Origin: Cyanobium sp. FGCU52
GTDB lineage: Bacteria > Cyanobacteriota > Cyanobacteriia > PCC-6307 > Cyanobiaceae
NCBI GenBank assembly: GCA_024958715.1
Contig: JANWUS010000073.1
Span: forward strand, 1-58,808
DNA length: 58,808 bases
Direction: 5' to 3'
The notes under the pieces were generated by a model. The model searched no databases. It had not been told where the DNA came from and worked only from the letters and a program-made list of their open reading frames with translations. Positions within the stretch are counted from its first letter, which is position 1; each line of letters starts with the position of its first letter. Below, piece by piece: positions 1 through 10,336 of the stretch. The translations under genes were made by a program, and so were the position numbers.

Positions 1-248
1 GGGACTTGGCTATAATTGGCTGTTGGAATCTGCCGCGCAGCGGCTTAGTTCAACGCTTATTGGGCGGATCCGTTAACCACCTGCACCCCAACTCTCCTTT
101 CCGCATAACGCATGTGCGTCGCGCTCGCTGCGTGCCCCAGAACCCCTTGTCCAACTCCTCTCTATCGGTAAAGGGTCCATGACAAACACGTTGTTCACGG
201 ACCCGTGAACCACACCCCAGATTCCACCCCTGCGGCACCCCACCGCAC
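1..248. other. Non-coding stretch downstream of nrdJ
   Basis: I see no convincing gene here. The stretch is more AT-rich than its surroundings. It holds a perfect TATAAT at 11-16 on the plus strand, a small hairpin GCCGC-GCA-GCGGC at 32-44, and the palindrome at 193-210 listed separately. A 62-codon minus-strand frame (50-238) has no recognisable similarity and is probably chance. The stretch may be the edge of a decayed element lying outside the window. Confidence 0.4.
193..210. repeat. 18-bp perfect palindrome downstream of nrdJ
   Basis: GTTCACGG, two bases, then CCGTGAAC: two 8-bp arms with a 2-bp centre. It lies 39 bp past the nrdJ stop codon. No T-tract follows on either strand, so it looks more like an operator or protein-binding dyad than an intrinsic terminator. 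Confidence 0.6.
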
Positions 249-2612
249 TCACCCCTCCGGCTTCGCGAGCGGCAGCAGGCACTTGTCGCTGTCGCAACCA
301 GCCGGGCCGGCCTCCATCAGTTCGCCGCCGTCGTAGCGGCGCAGGGCCTCGAAGAAGTCGGTGGTGCGGCGGCGGGCTGCCACCTCGGCCGAGAGGCGCT
401 GGTAGGTGGCGTGGTCGATCGGCTCGAACGGCAGGCGCGGGAAGGTGGCGTTGGCGTCGAAACGCGCCAGCAGCGCAGCAGAGATGTAGCCCTCGCCGTT
501 GTCGATCGCGCGATGGATCGCATCCGCCAGCCCCTCGATCTCGTGCTCGCGGAACTCGACCGTGGCCGAGGTGTTGTGCGCCGTGTAGTGCTTCTGCACC
601 TGCATGTAGAAGTCGAACTGGGCCAGGGCCGAGAAGGTGTTGATCTCCACCTTGTCGGCGCCCGGCAGATTCGCCCAGCTCACCTCGGTGGGGATCTCCA
701 CCAGCCACTCGGTGCAGCGCGGATCGAAGGGATCATCCAGCAGCCTTCCCTGCTCGTCCTTATCCGACTGGGACGGCACGATCGTGTAGCCGTAGTCCAT
801 GCAGGCCAGCGCCACCGGATCGTTCTTGCGGAACGTGATGCGGCGGATGAAGCGCTGGGCCTTCGGCGGATGCCAGCCCGGGCTGGCGCCGGTGAGCAGG
901 CTCTTGGTACCGGCCGGCTGCACCGTGGTGCAGCGGTTCGGACGGCGGATGCCGTGGCGGTCGCAGTACTCCCACACCGAGCGGTTCACGATCTCCTTCC
1001 AGCGGCTCAGATAACGCGCCTCCTCGGCCCGGAACGCCCGGCCCTCCTCGCTGTCGGGGCGGCCGGCCTCCCACCACTGCAGCCACGGCGTGCCGAAGGC
1101 GTGCACGAAGAAGTCGAACAGGCCGGTGAAACTCACCCCCACGATCGGATCCCAGGCGCGGCTCTGGCGGTAGCGCTCCACTTCGAACTCATGGTTCAGC
1201 AGGCAGGCCACGGCGATGCCGCCGGCCTTGAAGGCATCCTCCTGGGCCTGGTAGTTGTGCGGATCGATCCGGTTCAGGTGGATCTCCGCCAGGTTGCAGT
1301 GGAAATCGGCCCCCAGGATCTCGCCGCAGGGGTTGAGGCCGTAGCGGCCGAGGCGGTGTTCCAGCTCATCGGCCTCGATGCCCGGGTGGTGAAGCTGCAG
1401 CCAGCGTCCCGCCTCCTCGCGGCCCTGGTCGCAGTAGATGCCCACGAACTCCTCGCGCAGCTCCGGCGTGGGCAGCAGGTCGGCGTTGGAGCGGGCGATC
1501 GCCTCGGGGGCGAACTGGATCGCGCCCTCGCCGCTCTGGAACTGCTTCCGCACCGCCTCCAGCACCGTTTCGCGGCTGGGCTGGGTGTGAAACACACGCG
1601 TGTGGTTGGCCATCCGCAGCGCATCGCGCTCCGGATCGATCCGCCAGTTGCCCTGCTCGTCCTGCTGCCAGAGGTTGTCCTTGGCGCCGGCGGCGGCCGT
1701 GTCCTCGGCGGCGAACTGGCGCATGCCGGCGCTGCGGCGGATGTTGCCGGCCACGATCGTGACCGCCGCCTCATCGATCAGCAGGCAGCACTCCACCGAC
1801 GTGAGCCTCCGGCCCCGGGCCCTGTTCAGGATCTGGGCCACCCGGCCGTAGAGATCGCGGAGCTTCACCGGATTGGCCATGCCGCCGAAGCCCTTCAGCG
1901 TCTCGCCCACCGGGCGCACGTCGGCCAGATCCACGGCGATGTGCACCGGGCCGTCGAAGCGCTCGTCGCTGGCGAGCTCCAGCAGCAGCCGGTAGCTGTC
2001 CACCCAGCCGCGGCGGGTGTCCCCCACCTTGATCGCCACGCGGTTGCCATCGATCGCGTGGGTGGTGGCCTGCTGGCGCTGACCGGCGGGGGTGCGGCCG
2101 ATGTCGCTCACCACATCAACAACGAGTTCGTTGCGCACGGCCGGCAGACGCTCGATCAGCCGCGGCTCGATGATGGCGCCGGTGCCGCAGCCCATCATCG
2201 CCAGATCCATCATCAGGGCGAAGGCTTCCCAGTCCACCAGGTTGGTGGAAGTGCAGTTGTAGGCGCCGGAGAAGTTCTCCTGCTTCTCGATCCACTCGGT
2301 GCCGCCGATCCACAGCCAGCGGCCCGAGGGCAGCGCCTTCTGGTCGCGCTGCATGCGGCGCAGCAGGTCCACCTCGTCGTCGCTCAGGTGGCCGAGCTTG
2401 CGAAGGCCCTCAAGGTTGCGCTCGCTCACCTGCTGCCAGCTCTCCCGGCCGCCCTCGAGCTTGCGGGAGTAGGTGCGGTAGAAGACCGGGTTGGCCGCCG
2501 GGGCGGTGGCCGGGAAATCCTCGGGCGTGATCGGGGCCCCGGCCGCCTCGGCGCGCTCGTCGCGGCGGTCGCCTTCGAGGCTGGGTCGGGTCGGGGTCAG
2601 GGTCACGGCCAT
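249..2612 (-). CDS. nrdJ: Adenosylcobalamin-dependent ribonucleoside-triphosphate reductase (class II)
   Basis: Reduces ribonucleotides to deoxyribonucleotides for DNA synthesis using coenzyme B12. The 787-aa protein matches the monomeric class II family in length and carries its cysteines: Cys120 in NCTSTN, the active-site NPCGEI loop near 408, a second Cys about 10 residues later, and the C-terminal pair Cys773/Cys778. No intein is present. The ATG at 2612 is preferred over an upstream frame extension rich in Arg/Ser. It is transcribed alone, divergent from the methyltransferase gene with about 170 bp between starts. A class II enzyme makes dNTP synthesis depend on cobalamin or pseudocobalamin. 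Confidence 0.95.
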   Translation of the reverse strand: MAVTLTPTRPSLEGDRRDERAEAAGAPITPEDFPATAPAANPVFYRTYSRKLEGGRESWQQVSERNLEGLRKLGHLSDDEVDLLRRMQRDQKALPSGRWLWIGGTEWIEKQENFSGAYNCTSTNLVDWEAFALMMDLAMMGCGTGAIIEPRLIERLPAVRNELVVDVVSDIGRTPAGQRQQATTHAIDGNRVAIKVGDTRRGWVDSYRLLLELASDERFDGPVHIAVDLADVRPVGETLKGFGGMANPVKLRDLYGRVAQILNRARGRRLTSVECCLLIDEAAVTIVAGNIRRSAGMRQFAAEDTAAAGAKDNLWQQDEQGNWRIDPERDALRMANHTRVFHTQPSRETVLEAVRKQFQSGEGAIQFAPEAIARSNADLLPTPELREEFVGIYCDQGREEAGRWLQLHHPGIEADELEHRLGRYGLNPCGEILGADFHCNLAEIHLNRIDPHNYQAQEDAFKAGGIAVACLLNHEFEVERYRQSRAWDPIVGVSFTGLFDFFVHAFGTPWLQWWEAGRPDSEEGRAFRAEEARYLSRWKEIVNRSVWEYCDRHGIRRPNRCTTVQPAGTKSLLTGASPGWHPPKAQRFIRRITFRKNDPVALACMDYGYTIVPSQSDKDEQGRLLDDPFDPRCTEWLVEIPTEVSWANLPGADKVEINTFSALAQFDFYMQVQKHYTAHNTSATVEFREHEIEGLADAIHRAIDNGEGYISAALLARFDANATFPRLPFEPIDHATYQRLSAEVAARRRTTDFFEALRRYDGGELMEAGPAGCDSDKCLLPLAKPEG

Positions 2613-2781
2613 CGCGCTTCTGGGGGCCAACGCTAACCGCTGCCGTTCGCCGCTGCCACCATCCCTGGTGGCGGCAGTGCGCAAGGCCCACTAGGGATGG
2701 TTGCCCGGCCAGGCGGCCCTCCGCCCTACGGTTGAGCTCTGGCCTCAGGTCCGGGCCCCGCTCCCGGCTCGAGCCCCCGCC

Positions 2782-3498
2782 ATGGACCGCATCCCCGAGC
2801 CGGAGCTGATGGACGAGGCCCCCCAGGCCCGGGCTTATGCGGAGGCCGATTTCTCGCTCACCGATCAGGCCTTCACGGAGCGCTTCCATCAACTGGTGCC
2901 CGAGCCGGGGCCGCGCATTGTCGATCTCGGCTGCGGGCCGGGAAACGTCTCCTTCCGGATCGCCGCGGCCTGTCCGCACGCTGAGGTGGTGGGGATCGAC
3001 GGGGCCGCCGCGATGCTGGCGATCGCGGCCGAGCGTCAGTGGGCCGCCGGAGTTGCGGCGGAGCGGCTGCGGTTTCTGCAGCTGGATCTGGCCGATGGGG
3101 CCCTCACGAGCCCGCCATTGGCGGGCAGCTTCAGCGCCGTGGTGAGCAACAGCGTGCTGCATCACCTGCACGACCCTCAGGTGTTCTGGGCGGCGGTGCG
3201 CCGGCTTGGGGCGCCGGGTGCCTTGGTGGTGGTGCGCGATCTGCGGCGGCCCGCCACGCTGCAGGACCTGGAGACGATCGTGGCCCGGGAGGCTGCCGAG
3301 GCTCCCCCGATCCTGCGCCGCGACTACCGGGCGTCCCTGCATGCGGCCTTCACCACGGAGGAGGTGGAGGACCAGCTGCGCCGCGCCGGACTCACGGGCT
3401 GGCGGGTGGAGCCGCTCGAGGATCGTTATCTCGAGGTGTGGGGGCAGCTCACAGCCAGCCCCGCCGCCGGAACCACACCACCAGCAGCAGGGCGATGA
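2782..3498 (+). CDS. Class I SAM-dependent methyltransferase
   Basis: A 238-aa Rossmann-fold methyltransferase. Motif I is VDLGCGPGN at residues 47-55, an acidic strand-2 end follows (VVGIDG), and SNSVLHHLHDP near residue 120 is the usual post-motif segment of the type 11/25 group. The substrate cannot be told from sequence. The ATG at 2782 was chosen; the in-frame TTG at 2701 would add an unlike N-terminus. A CTACGGTTGAG element at 2726-2736 could be its -10 region. Its last 50 bases overlap the convergent 3' end of corA. Confidence 0.8.
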   Translation: MDRIPEPELMDEAPQARAYAEADFSLTDQAFTERFHQLVPEPGPRIVDLGCGPGNVSFRIAAACPHAEVVGIDGAAAMLAIAAERQWAAGVAAERLRFLQLDLADGALTSPPLAGSFSAVVSNSVLHHLHDPQVFWAAVRRLGAPGALVVVRDLRRPATLQDLETIVAREAAEAPPILRRDYRASLHAAFTTEEVEDQLRRAGLTGWRVEPLEDRYLEVWGQLTASPAAGTTPPAAGR

Positions 3499-4573
3499 CC
3501 AGCATCACGGCCAGGACCACGAAGTAGCCCATGCGCCAGGTGAGTTCGGGCATGTACTGGAAGTTCATGCCATACACCCCGGCGATGAAGGTGAGCGGGA
3601 TGAAGATGGTGGAGATGATGGTGAGGGTCTTCATCACCTCGTTCATCCTGTTGCTCAGGCTCGACAGATAGGTGTCGTGCAGGCTGGCGAGAGTGTCGCG
3701 GGAGGTTTCCACCATGTCGATCACCTGCACCGTGTGGTCGTAGAGATCCCGCCAGAACACCCGGCTGTCCGTGCGGATCAGATCCGATTCGCTCTTGGCG
3801 ATCGCCGCGACCACTTCCCGCATCGGCCAGACGGCGCGGCGCAGGGCCAGCAGTCCGCGCTTGAAGCGGTGGATCTCCTGGATCTCCACCTGGCCGGGGT
3901 CGTTGAGCACGTGATCGTCGAACATCTCGATCCGGTCGCCGATCCGCTCCACCGCCAGGAAGTAGTGGTCGACCACCGCATCCATGAGGCAGAACGCCAG
4001 GAAGTCGGCTCCATGGCCCCGCACCCTGCCGCTGGCGGAGCGGATCCGCGCCCGCACACTCTCGAACACATCACCTTCATCCTCGAGAAAGGAGAGCACC
4101 CAGGTGTCACCGAGGATCAGACTCACGTGCTCGATCTTCACCTGCTGGGCGGTTTCATCCACCTCCAGCATCTTCATCGCCACGAAGCCGTAGTTGGGAA
4201 ACTCATCCCATTTCGGCCGCTGTGAGGTATTGGCGATGTCTTCGCAGGTCATGGGATGGAGGCCGAAGCCCTGTCCGAGCGCTTCGATCAGAGCCACGTC
4301 ATGCACGCCGCTCACGTTCACCCAGGTGACGGTGGGGGAGGGGAGGTGATGAAGGCACTGCCCGAGAGTGGCACCCACGACTTCGTTCAGGCTGTCGTGG
4401 TCGAAGTCGATCAGGTGGAGGCTGGCCGTCTCCAGCTTGCGTTCCCCCACGAACACCGGCGTGCCGGGGGCGAGGAAGGTGGCTGGCCCTGCCGAGGGGC
4501 GATGAGCGGCCACCCAGCGCGCCAGGGGCCGGGAGCGGCGTCGGCTCGTTCGGCGGGGACGGGACGGGGGCAT
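3449..4573 (-). CDS. corA: CorA family magnesium/cobalt transporter
   Basis: Inner-membrane divalent cation channel, homopentameric in the family. The 374-aa protein has the long cytoplasmic helical domain, then two C-terminal transmembrane helices (about 315-333 and 348-368) with the selectivity motif GMN at 335-337 followed by MPEL, and a basic tail. Length is normal for bacterial CorA. The start ATG at 4573 abuts the divergent HExxH gene; an upstream in-frame extension is non-conserved low-complexity sequence. The leader holds two mutually exclusive hairpins (see 4594-4620). Convergent 50-bp overlap with the methyltransferase gene. Confidence 0.92.
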   Translation of the reverse strand: MPPSRPRRTSRRRSRPLARWVAAHRPSAGPATFLAPGTPVFVGERKLETASLHLIDFDHDSLNEVVGATLGQCLHHLPSPTVTWVNVSGVHDVALIEALGQGFGLHPMTCEDIANTSQRPKWDEFPNYGFVAMKMLEVDETAQQVKIEHVSLILGDTWVLSFLEDEGDVFESVRARIRSASGRVRGHGADFLAFCLMDAVVDHYFLAVERIGDRIEMFDDHVLNDPGQVEIQEIHRFKRGLLALRRAVWPMREVVAAIAKSESDLIRTDSRVFWRDLYDHTVQVIDMVETSRDTLASLHDTYLSSLSNRMNEVMKTLTIISTIFIPLTFIAGVYGMNFQYMPELTWRMGYFVVLAVMLVIALLLVVWFRRRGWL

Positions 4574-4593
4574 GGGGAGCTCACGGGCCGTTG

Positions 4594-4620
4594 CCCTCCA
4601 TCCTGGAGGGACACCTCCAG
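4594..4620 (-). promoter_or_regulatory. Two mutually exclusive hairpins in the corA leader
   Basis: On the plus strand, CCCTCCA (4594-4600), TCC, TGGAGGG (4604-4610) forms one perfect 7-bp hairpin, and CTGGAGG (4603-4609), GACA, CCTCCAG (4614-4620) forms another. They share the middle arm, so only one can form at a time. Read from the minus strand they sit 21-47 nt before the corA ATG, and one arm contains a GGAGGG purine run. This geometry suits an RNA switch or attenuator, but no known riboswitch class is recognised. Confidence 0.4.
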
Positions 4621-4667
4621 CCTGTCCGCTTCTGGGCAGGATAAGGGAGGCGTGTGCCCCGGTCCTG

Positions 4668-5458
4668 TTGTCCCGCCCCCTCAGGCTCCGCCTGCTGCTG
4701 CCATGGGCCGGGGCCGTCCTGGGGCTCGCCATGACGGCTCCGGCCCGCTCCGCCCCTGGGTCCTCACCCTCCCGTGTCCCCGTCGCCGAGGTGCTCCGGC
4801 CTCCGGCCTGGGTGCAGTGGTCCCCGGGTGTCAGGGGTCCGATTCAGCCCACGGAGGTGGATCTGCTGCTGAGGCGTCTGGAAGAGAGCGACCGTGACTG
4901 GCTGCCTCGCCGTCGCCGCCTGCCCGACGGCCGGGTGCAGGTGACGGCGCGCCGTCTCCACGGCGATCCGCCCCTCAGCCAGGCACAGGTGGAGGCGATG
5001 CTCCGTGATCCGCCCCGCTGGGAGCGGGAGCGGGCGGCCATCCGCGCTCTGCTGGAGCGCCTGCGTCGGCTGGGCGTCACGGTGACGTTCGAAACCCTGG
5101 TGGCCCCGGAGGCCAGCGGCCAGTGGCAACCCCAGCGGCGGCGCCTGAGCCTCCGCCCTGATCTTCCCGATCAGGGCAGCCGCCTGTTTGCCCTGGTCCT
5201 CAACCATGAGGCGATCCACGTCGCCCAGAGCTGCGCCGCCGGCGGACTGCAGCAGTTGCCGCGTCCGCTCGGGCTCGGTGGTCGACCGGCATCGGCCCAG
5301 CTCCAGCTGCTCGCCAAGCCCCTCTACCGCGACCGCTCGCCGGCCGTGCAGGCGGTGGAGGCCGAGGCCTTCGCCCACCAGGCCGACCTCAGACTCGGGG
5401 CCTCCCTGCTCGATCGCCACTGCCCTGGGTCCGGCGGATCGCCTGGCAGGCTGGCGGG

Positions 5459-5462
<4 letters not shown>
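4668..5462 (+). CDS. Secreted HExxH-motif protein of unknown function (paralog 1 of 3)
   Basis: About 264 aa with an N-terminal signal peptide ending near APARSA, then a Pro/Arg-rich region and a C-terminal domain carrying HEAIH (residues 180-184) inside [16 protein letters not shown], and a downstream Glu-rich VEAEAF segment (about 230) that could supply a third zinc ligand as in gluzincin peptidases. It is clearly homologous over its C-terminal 150 residues to the protein at 30025-30894. Activity as a peptidase is an inference. The start is uncertain: TTG 4668 gives a compact signal peptide, while ATG 4572 would overlap the corA start. Its stop overlaps the prfC ATG (ATGA), so the two are translationally coupled. 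Confidence 0.7.
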
Positions 5463-7111
<1,649 letters not shown>

Positions 7112-7187
7112 CCCGTCCCACAGCGGCGGGATGCGGCGGCCAGAATGGGCGCAATAATTCGTCACGTCGTCCTCGACGGTCGCCGCG

Positions 7188-7427
7188 ATGCCCTCCCCCT
7201 TCTGGCTGGTGCGCCCCCGCAGTGACGGGGGCAGCGACTACGTCAGCTTCCTGCCGGCTCCGGGAACGGCAGGATCCAGGCTCGTGGAGATGCGTGAAGG
7301 CAGCCATCTCCCGCCCCAGATGCCCCTGCTCAAGCGCCGCCGCCGCCTCGGTGCCGAAGAGGCGGAGGACTGCCGGCGCCGGCTGCAGCAGGAGGCGGGA
7401 TATCGGCGCAGCGAACCTCTTTTCTGA
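7188..7427 (+). CDS. DUF1651-like small protein
   Basis: 79 aa. The N-terminus WLVRP and the C-terminal block PLLKRRRRLGAEEAEDCRR followed by a short aromatic end resemble the DUF1651 family, a set of small proteins largely confined to marine and freshwater picocyanobacteria. No function is known. The ATG at 7188 follows a 76-bp gap after prfC. Assignment rests on pattern memory of the family, so it is moderate. Confidence 0.6.
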   Translation: MPSPFWLVRPRSDGGSDYVSFLPAPGTAGSRLVEMREGSHLPPQMPLLKRRRRLGAEEAEDCRRRLQQEAGYRRSEPLF

Positions 7428-7451
7428 GCGGGGTTGCCTACGCTCTTGTGC

Positions 7452-8138
7452 ATGAACAAGGCTTCGGACCAGCCCGTGGACCCCACCCCCCAGGACGCTG
7501 GATCGGTCGACCCCTATGCACGGCTCGGTGTGGCCCCCGACGCCGCCTTCGATGAGGTTCAGGCCGCCCGTCAGGCCCGGCTCGACGAAGTCGGCGACGA
7601 CGTCATGGCCCGCTCCCGCATCGAGGCGGCCTATGACGCCGTGCTGATGGACCGGCTCAAGGAGCGTCAGCAGGGGCGCGTGAGCAGCGCCGCCCGCACC
7701 GCTTCTCAGCGTGAGCAGGCGCCGCCGCCGTCCCTGCGGCCTGCCCTGCCGGCCCGTCCTCAGCTGCCCCAGCTTCCCGGGGCCCGGCTGCCGGTGAGCG
7801 CCCGTTCCCTGCCCAAGCTGAGCCTGGCCTCCGGCACCGAGCTCTGGTTGCCGCTGGCCGCCGACGGGGTGCTGGCCGTGCTGATGCTGGCTCTGCCCAC
7901 CGCCCCCCCTGAACTGCTGCTTTCCCTGGCCACCGGCGTCACGGTGCTCAACCTGCAACGCCGCCACGGCCGCTTCCTGCAGGCCGTGGGCTGGAGCTTT
8001 GCGTTGCTCACCCTCGGCCTGATCCTCGGCGCCCTCCTGGTGCCCGCCCTTCCCCTTGGTCTCCCGCTGGGCACGCTCCAGCTTCAGAGCCTGCCCGCCC
8101 TGCTGCTGCTGCTGCTGGGCGCACTCCTGATCGCCTGA
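7452..8138 (+). CDS. CPP1-like (DUF3353) J-domain-like membrane protein
   Basis: 228 aa. Residues 20-70 form a degenerate J-domain-like helix bundle (DPYARLGVAPDAAFDEVQAA), then a Pro/Arg linker, then three to four hydrophobic segments from about 130 to 225. This is the architecture of the cyanobacterial/plastid CPP1 family, whose plant member holds protochlorophyllide oxidoreductase. The ATG at 7452 sits 4 bp after a CCTACGCTCTTG element (7437-7448) that resembles a -10 region, so the leader may be very short. The stop codon lies inside a CTGATC repeat tract. Confidence 0.8.
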   Translation: MNKASDQPVDPTPQDAGSVDPYARLGVAPDAAFDEVQAARQARLDEVGDDVMARSRIEAAYDAVLMDRLKERQQGRVSSAARTASQREQAPPPSLRPALPARPQLPQLPGARLPVSARSLPKLSLASGTELWLPLAADGVLAVLMLALPTAPPELLLSLATGVTVLNLQRRHGRFLQAVGWSFALLTLGLILGALLVPALPLGLPLGTLQLQSLPALLLLLLGALLIA

Positions 8139-8164
8139 TCCTGATCGCCTGATCTCCTGATCCC
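8127..8164. repeat. Short tandem CTGATC repeat across a stop codon
   Basis: Five copies of CTGATC begin at 8127, 8135, 8141, 8149 and 8157, mostly 8 bp apart (CTGATCGC, CTGATC, CTGATCGC, CTGATCTC, CTGATCCC). The tract includes the TGA stop of the CPP1-like gene and runs into the gap before the convergent hslO. Probable replication-slippage tract. Confidence 0.75.
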
Positions 8165-8189
8165 CTCGCTCCTCTGGGCGAGCGGGATC

Positions 8190-9104
8190 TCAGGCCACGG
8201 CCAGTTCGTCGATCAGCTCCTGCAGCTCCGGTGCCTCCACCTTGTAGACCTCGCTGCAGAAGTGGCAGGTGAGTTCAGCCTGGCCGTCCTCCTGGAGGAT
8301 GCTGCTCAGCTCGTCGCGGCCTAGCAGCTTGAGGGCATTGACGCTGCGGCGGCGGCTGCAGGGGCAGTGGAACTGCACGTCCTGGCTGGCTTCGGCAGCC
8401 TCGAGCGGCACCGGATCGAGGTCGGGGAAGATCGCCTCCAGCAGACCCTTGAGGTGGTCGGCATGGGTCTCGAGCTGTTCACTGAAGCCCTGGATCTCGC
8501 GGCAGCGTTCCTCCAGCAGGGCCACCAGGGCGGGCTCCCGCGCCGCCCGCGGCAGCACCTGCACCAGCACCCCGCCCGAGCAGCGCACACCGCTGCTGTC
8601 GATCTTCTCGCCCACGAACACCGCCGACGGTGTCTGCTCGGAGTGCAGCAGATAGGAGGCGACGTCATCGCCCACCCCGCCGCTCACCAGTTCCACCGTG
8701 CTGCTGAACGGCTCCCCCTCGCCGATGTCCCGCACCACGTGCAGGTAGCCGGTGCCCGTGGCCCGGCGGAAGTCGAACTGATGGTGGCCGTCGGGCCCGC
8801 TCACCAGGTCGAGCTCCAGGGACGGATCGCCCACGTAGCCGCGCACCGTGCCGTCGCGCCCCGCGTCCACCATCAGGCCACGCAGGGGCCCGTCGGACTG
8901 GATGCGCAGGTTCACCCGGCCGTGGGCCACCTTCATCGAACTGGCGAGCAGCAGGCCCGCGGTCATCGCCCGTCCCAGCAGGGCGGTGGTAAGGAACGAG
9001 AGGCCGTGGCGCCGCCGTGCATAGCGACTGGAGACGGTGGTGGTGACCGCCACCAGCCGGATCCCCCCGCCCGCAGCCGTGGCCCGCAGCAGCCGATCCG
9101 CCAT
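8190..9104 (-). CDS. hslO: Redox-regulated chaperone Hsp33
   Basis: Cytoplasmic holdase activated by oxidation, when a C-terminal zinc centre opens. The 304-aa protein keeps the four zinc cysteines as C247-P-C249 and C280-H-F-C283 and has the usual N-terminal domain. ATG 9104 is preferred to the GTG at 9107 because TGATG couples it directly to the stop of the upstream ABC ATPase gene. Both genes therefore form an operon. Confidence 0.95.
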   Translation of the reverse strand: MADRLLRATAAGGGIRLVAVTTTVSSRYARRRHGLSFLTTALLGRAMTAGLLLASSMKVAHGRVNLRIQSDGPLRGLMVDAGRDGTVRGYVGDPSLELDLVSGPDGHHQFDFRRATGTGYLHVVRDIGEGEPFSSTVELVSGGVGDDVASYLLHSEQTPSAVFVGEKIDSSGVRCSGGVLVQVLPRAAREPALVALLEERCREIQGFSEQLETHADHLKGLLEAIFPDLDPVPLEAAEASQDVQFHCPCSRRRSVNALKLLGRDELSSILQEDGQAELTCHFCSEVYKVEAPELQELIDELAVA

Positions 9105-9790
9105 CACCCCATCTCGTCTGGGGGCATCGTACGGATGCCCTCCGCAGCGGTCGGTGCACCGGGGGTGAGGGGCCGCAGATGGCCGTCGTGCAGACGCCAG
9201 GCCTGGGCGATCCGGCCCTGGAACAGTTCCGGTTCGTGGCTCACCACCAGCACCGCCCGATCGCGGGCGAGATCGTCGAGCAGCTGGAGCACCTCACAGC
9301 GCACGGTCCAGTCGAGGCCGGCGGTGGGCTCATCCAGCAGCAGCACCCGGGGATCGCGCAGCAGCTGCACCGCCAGGGAGAGCCGCCGCTGCTGGCCGCC
9401 GCTCAGCTGCTCCGGCGCCTGCTGCAGGCCCACCGACCCCAGCCCCACCCGCTCCAGCACCGCCTGCACCCGCTCGGTGTCCAGGCGGCGCTGACCGAGC
9501 CGGAGCTCCTGGCCCACGGTCAGTCCGAGGAAATGGCGTTCCGGGAACTGGAACACCAGCCCGCAGAGCCAGCGGCGGGCCCGCTGATCGAGGGCTTCGC
9601 CGTTCCAGAGGATGCGGCCGCCGTCCGGGGTGGCCAGGCCGCAGATCAGCTCCAGCAGCGTGGTCTTGCCACTGCCGCTGCGCCCCGCCACCAGCACCGG
9701 CGCACCGGTCTCCAGGCGCAGATCGAGGCCGTCGAGCACCGGACGGGGCGCCGTGGCGGGGTGATAGCGGAGGCCCTGGAGTTCGAGCAT
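9104..9790 (-). CDS. ABC transporter ATP-binding protein (ECF/cobalt-type)
   Basis: 228-aa ATPase subunit. Walker A is GRSGSGKTT (36-44), the signature is [12 protein letters not shown], Walker B is [11 protein letters not shown], and a switch His follows in VSHEP. The Q-loop context FQFPERHF resembles energy-coupling-factor ATPases and the cyanobacterial/plastid ABCI-type single ATPases. No permease gene lies nearby, so the partner and substrate are unknown. It is immediately upstream of hslO in the same transcript (TGATG junction). Confidence 0.85.
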   Translation of the reverse strand: MLELQGLRYHPATAPRPVLDGLDLRLETGAPVLVAGRSGSGKTTLLELICGLATPDGGRILWNGEALDQRARRWLCGLVFQFPERHFLGLTVGQELRLGQRRLDTERVQAVLERVGLGSVGLQQAPEQLSGGQQRRLSLAVQLLRDPRVLLLDEPTAGLDWTVRCEVLQLLDDLARDRAVLVVSHEPELFQGRIAQAWRLHDGHLRPLTPGAPTAAEGIRTMPPDEMG

Positions 9791-9876
9791 CCCCCCAGCA
9801 TGCAGGGCGCCGGTGCCCTCACGGGCCGCCGCGGCGGTGTTGGATGGGACCAGGTTCGTGTTGCGCCGCTGCCGTC

Positions 9877-10326
9877 ATGGAGGTCCGTTTCCGCGACGTC
9901 GATCCCTTCAGCTGCTGGATCTGGCTCCGCTTCGCCCATCCCCCCGGTCAGGGGGAGCGGGACTACGTGGAGGGGGTGTTCGACAGCTGGTTCGTGCTGG
10001 GCAAGCTGGGTGGCTTCAATGCCGAGAACCTGCAGGCGCACGAGGCCGGGGCGGATCTGAGCTGGCTGCCCTACGACAAGGATGAGGCCGACCGGGCGAT
10101 GCCGGCGCTGATGCACGACATGGCCGCCTTCGAATACCAGGGCGACTGGGGGCGCTGCTGGGTGGATCTGGGCACCAGCGACGCCCTCGGGCTCGATCTG
10201 CTGATCAATGCCCTGGGCCAGCTCGATCGCGACGTGGTGGAGATCGCCGAACTGGTGATCGGCGGCGTCAACGACGACTGGCCGGTGGAGGAGGATCACG
10301 AGGCTCCGTTCGCCGGCGACGGCTGA
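9877..10326 (+). CDS. DUF3531 family protein
   Basis: 149-aa conserved cyanobacterial/plastid protein. The blocks WIWLRF, YDKDEADRAMPALMHDM, DWGRCWVDLG and GGVNDDW are typical of DUF3531. Function is unknown. The ATG at 9877 is the first good start after the divergent ABC gene (86 bp gap). rsmE follows 10 bp downstream, so they probably share a transcript. Confidence 0.8.
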   Translation: MEVRFRDVDPFSCWIWLRFAHPPGQGERDYVEGVFDSWFVLGKLGGFNAENLQAHEAGADLSWLPYDKDEADRAMPALMHDMAAFEYQGDWGRCWVDLGTSDALGLDLLINALGQLDRDVVEIAELVIGGVNDDWPVEEDHEAPFAGDG

Positions 10327-10336
10327 GGCTGCGTCG

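Noticed and set aside
50-238. Minus-strand frame of 62 codons at the window's left end
   Set aside because: No similarity recognised, unusual Trp/Cys/Arg content, and the frame overlaps the palindrome; not enough support to call a gene.
411-2636. Long plus-strand open frame (741 codons) opposite nrdJ
   Set aside because: High GC keeps the antisense frame open; its His/Gly/Ala/Gln-rich composition is the usual shadow of a GC-rich gene, and nrdJ has all family motifs.
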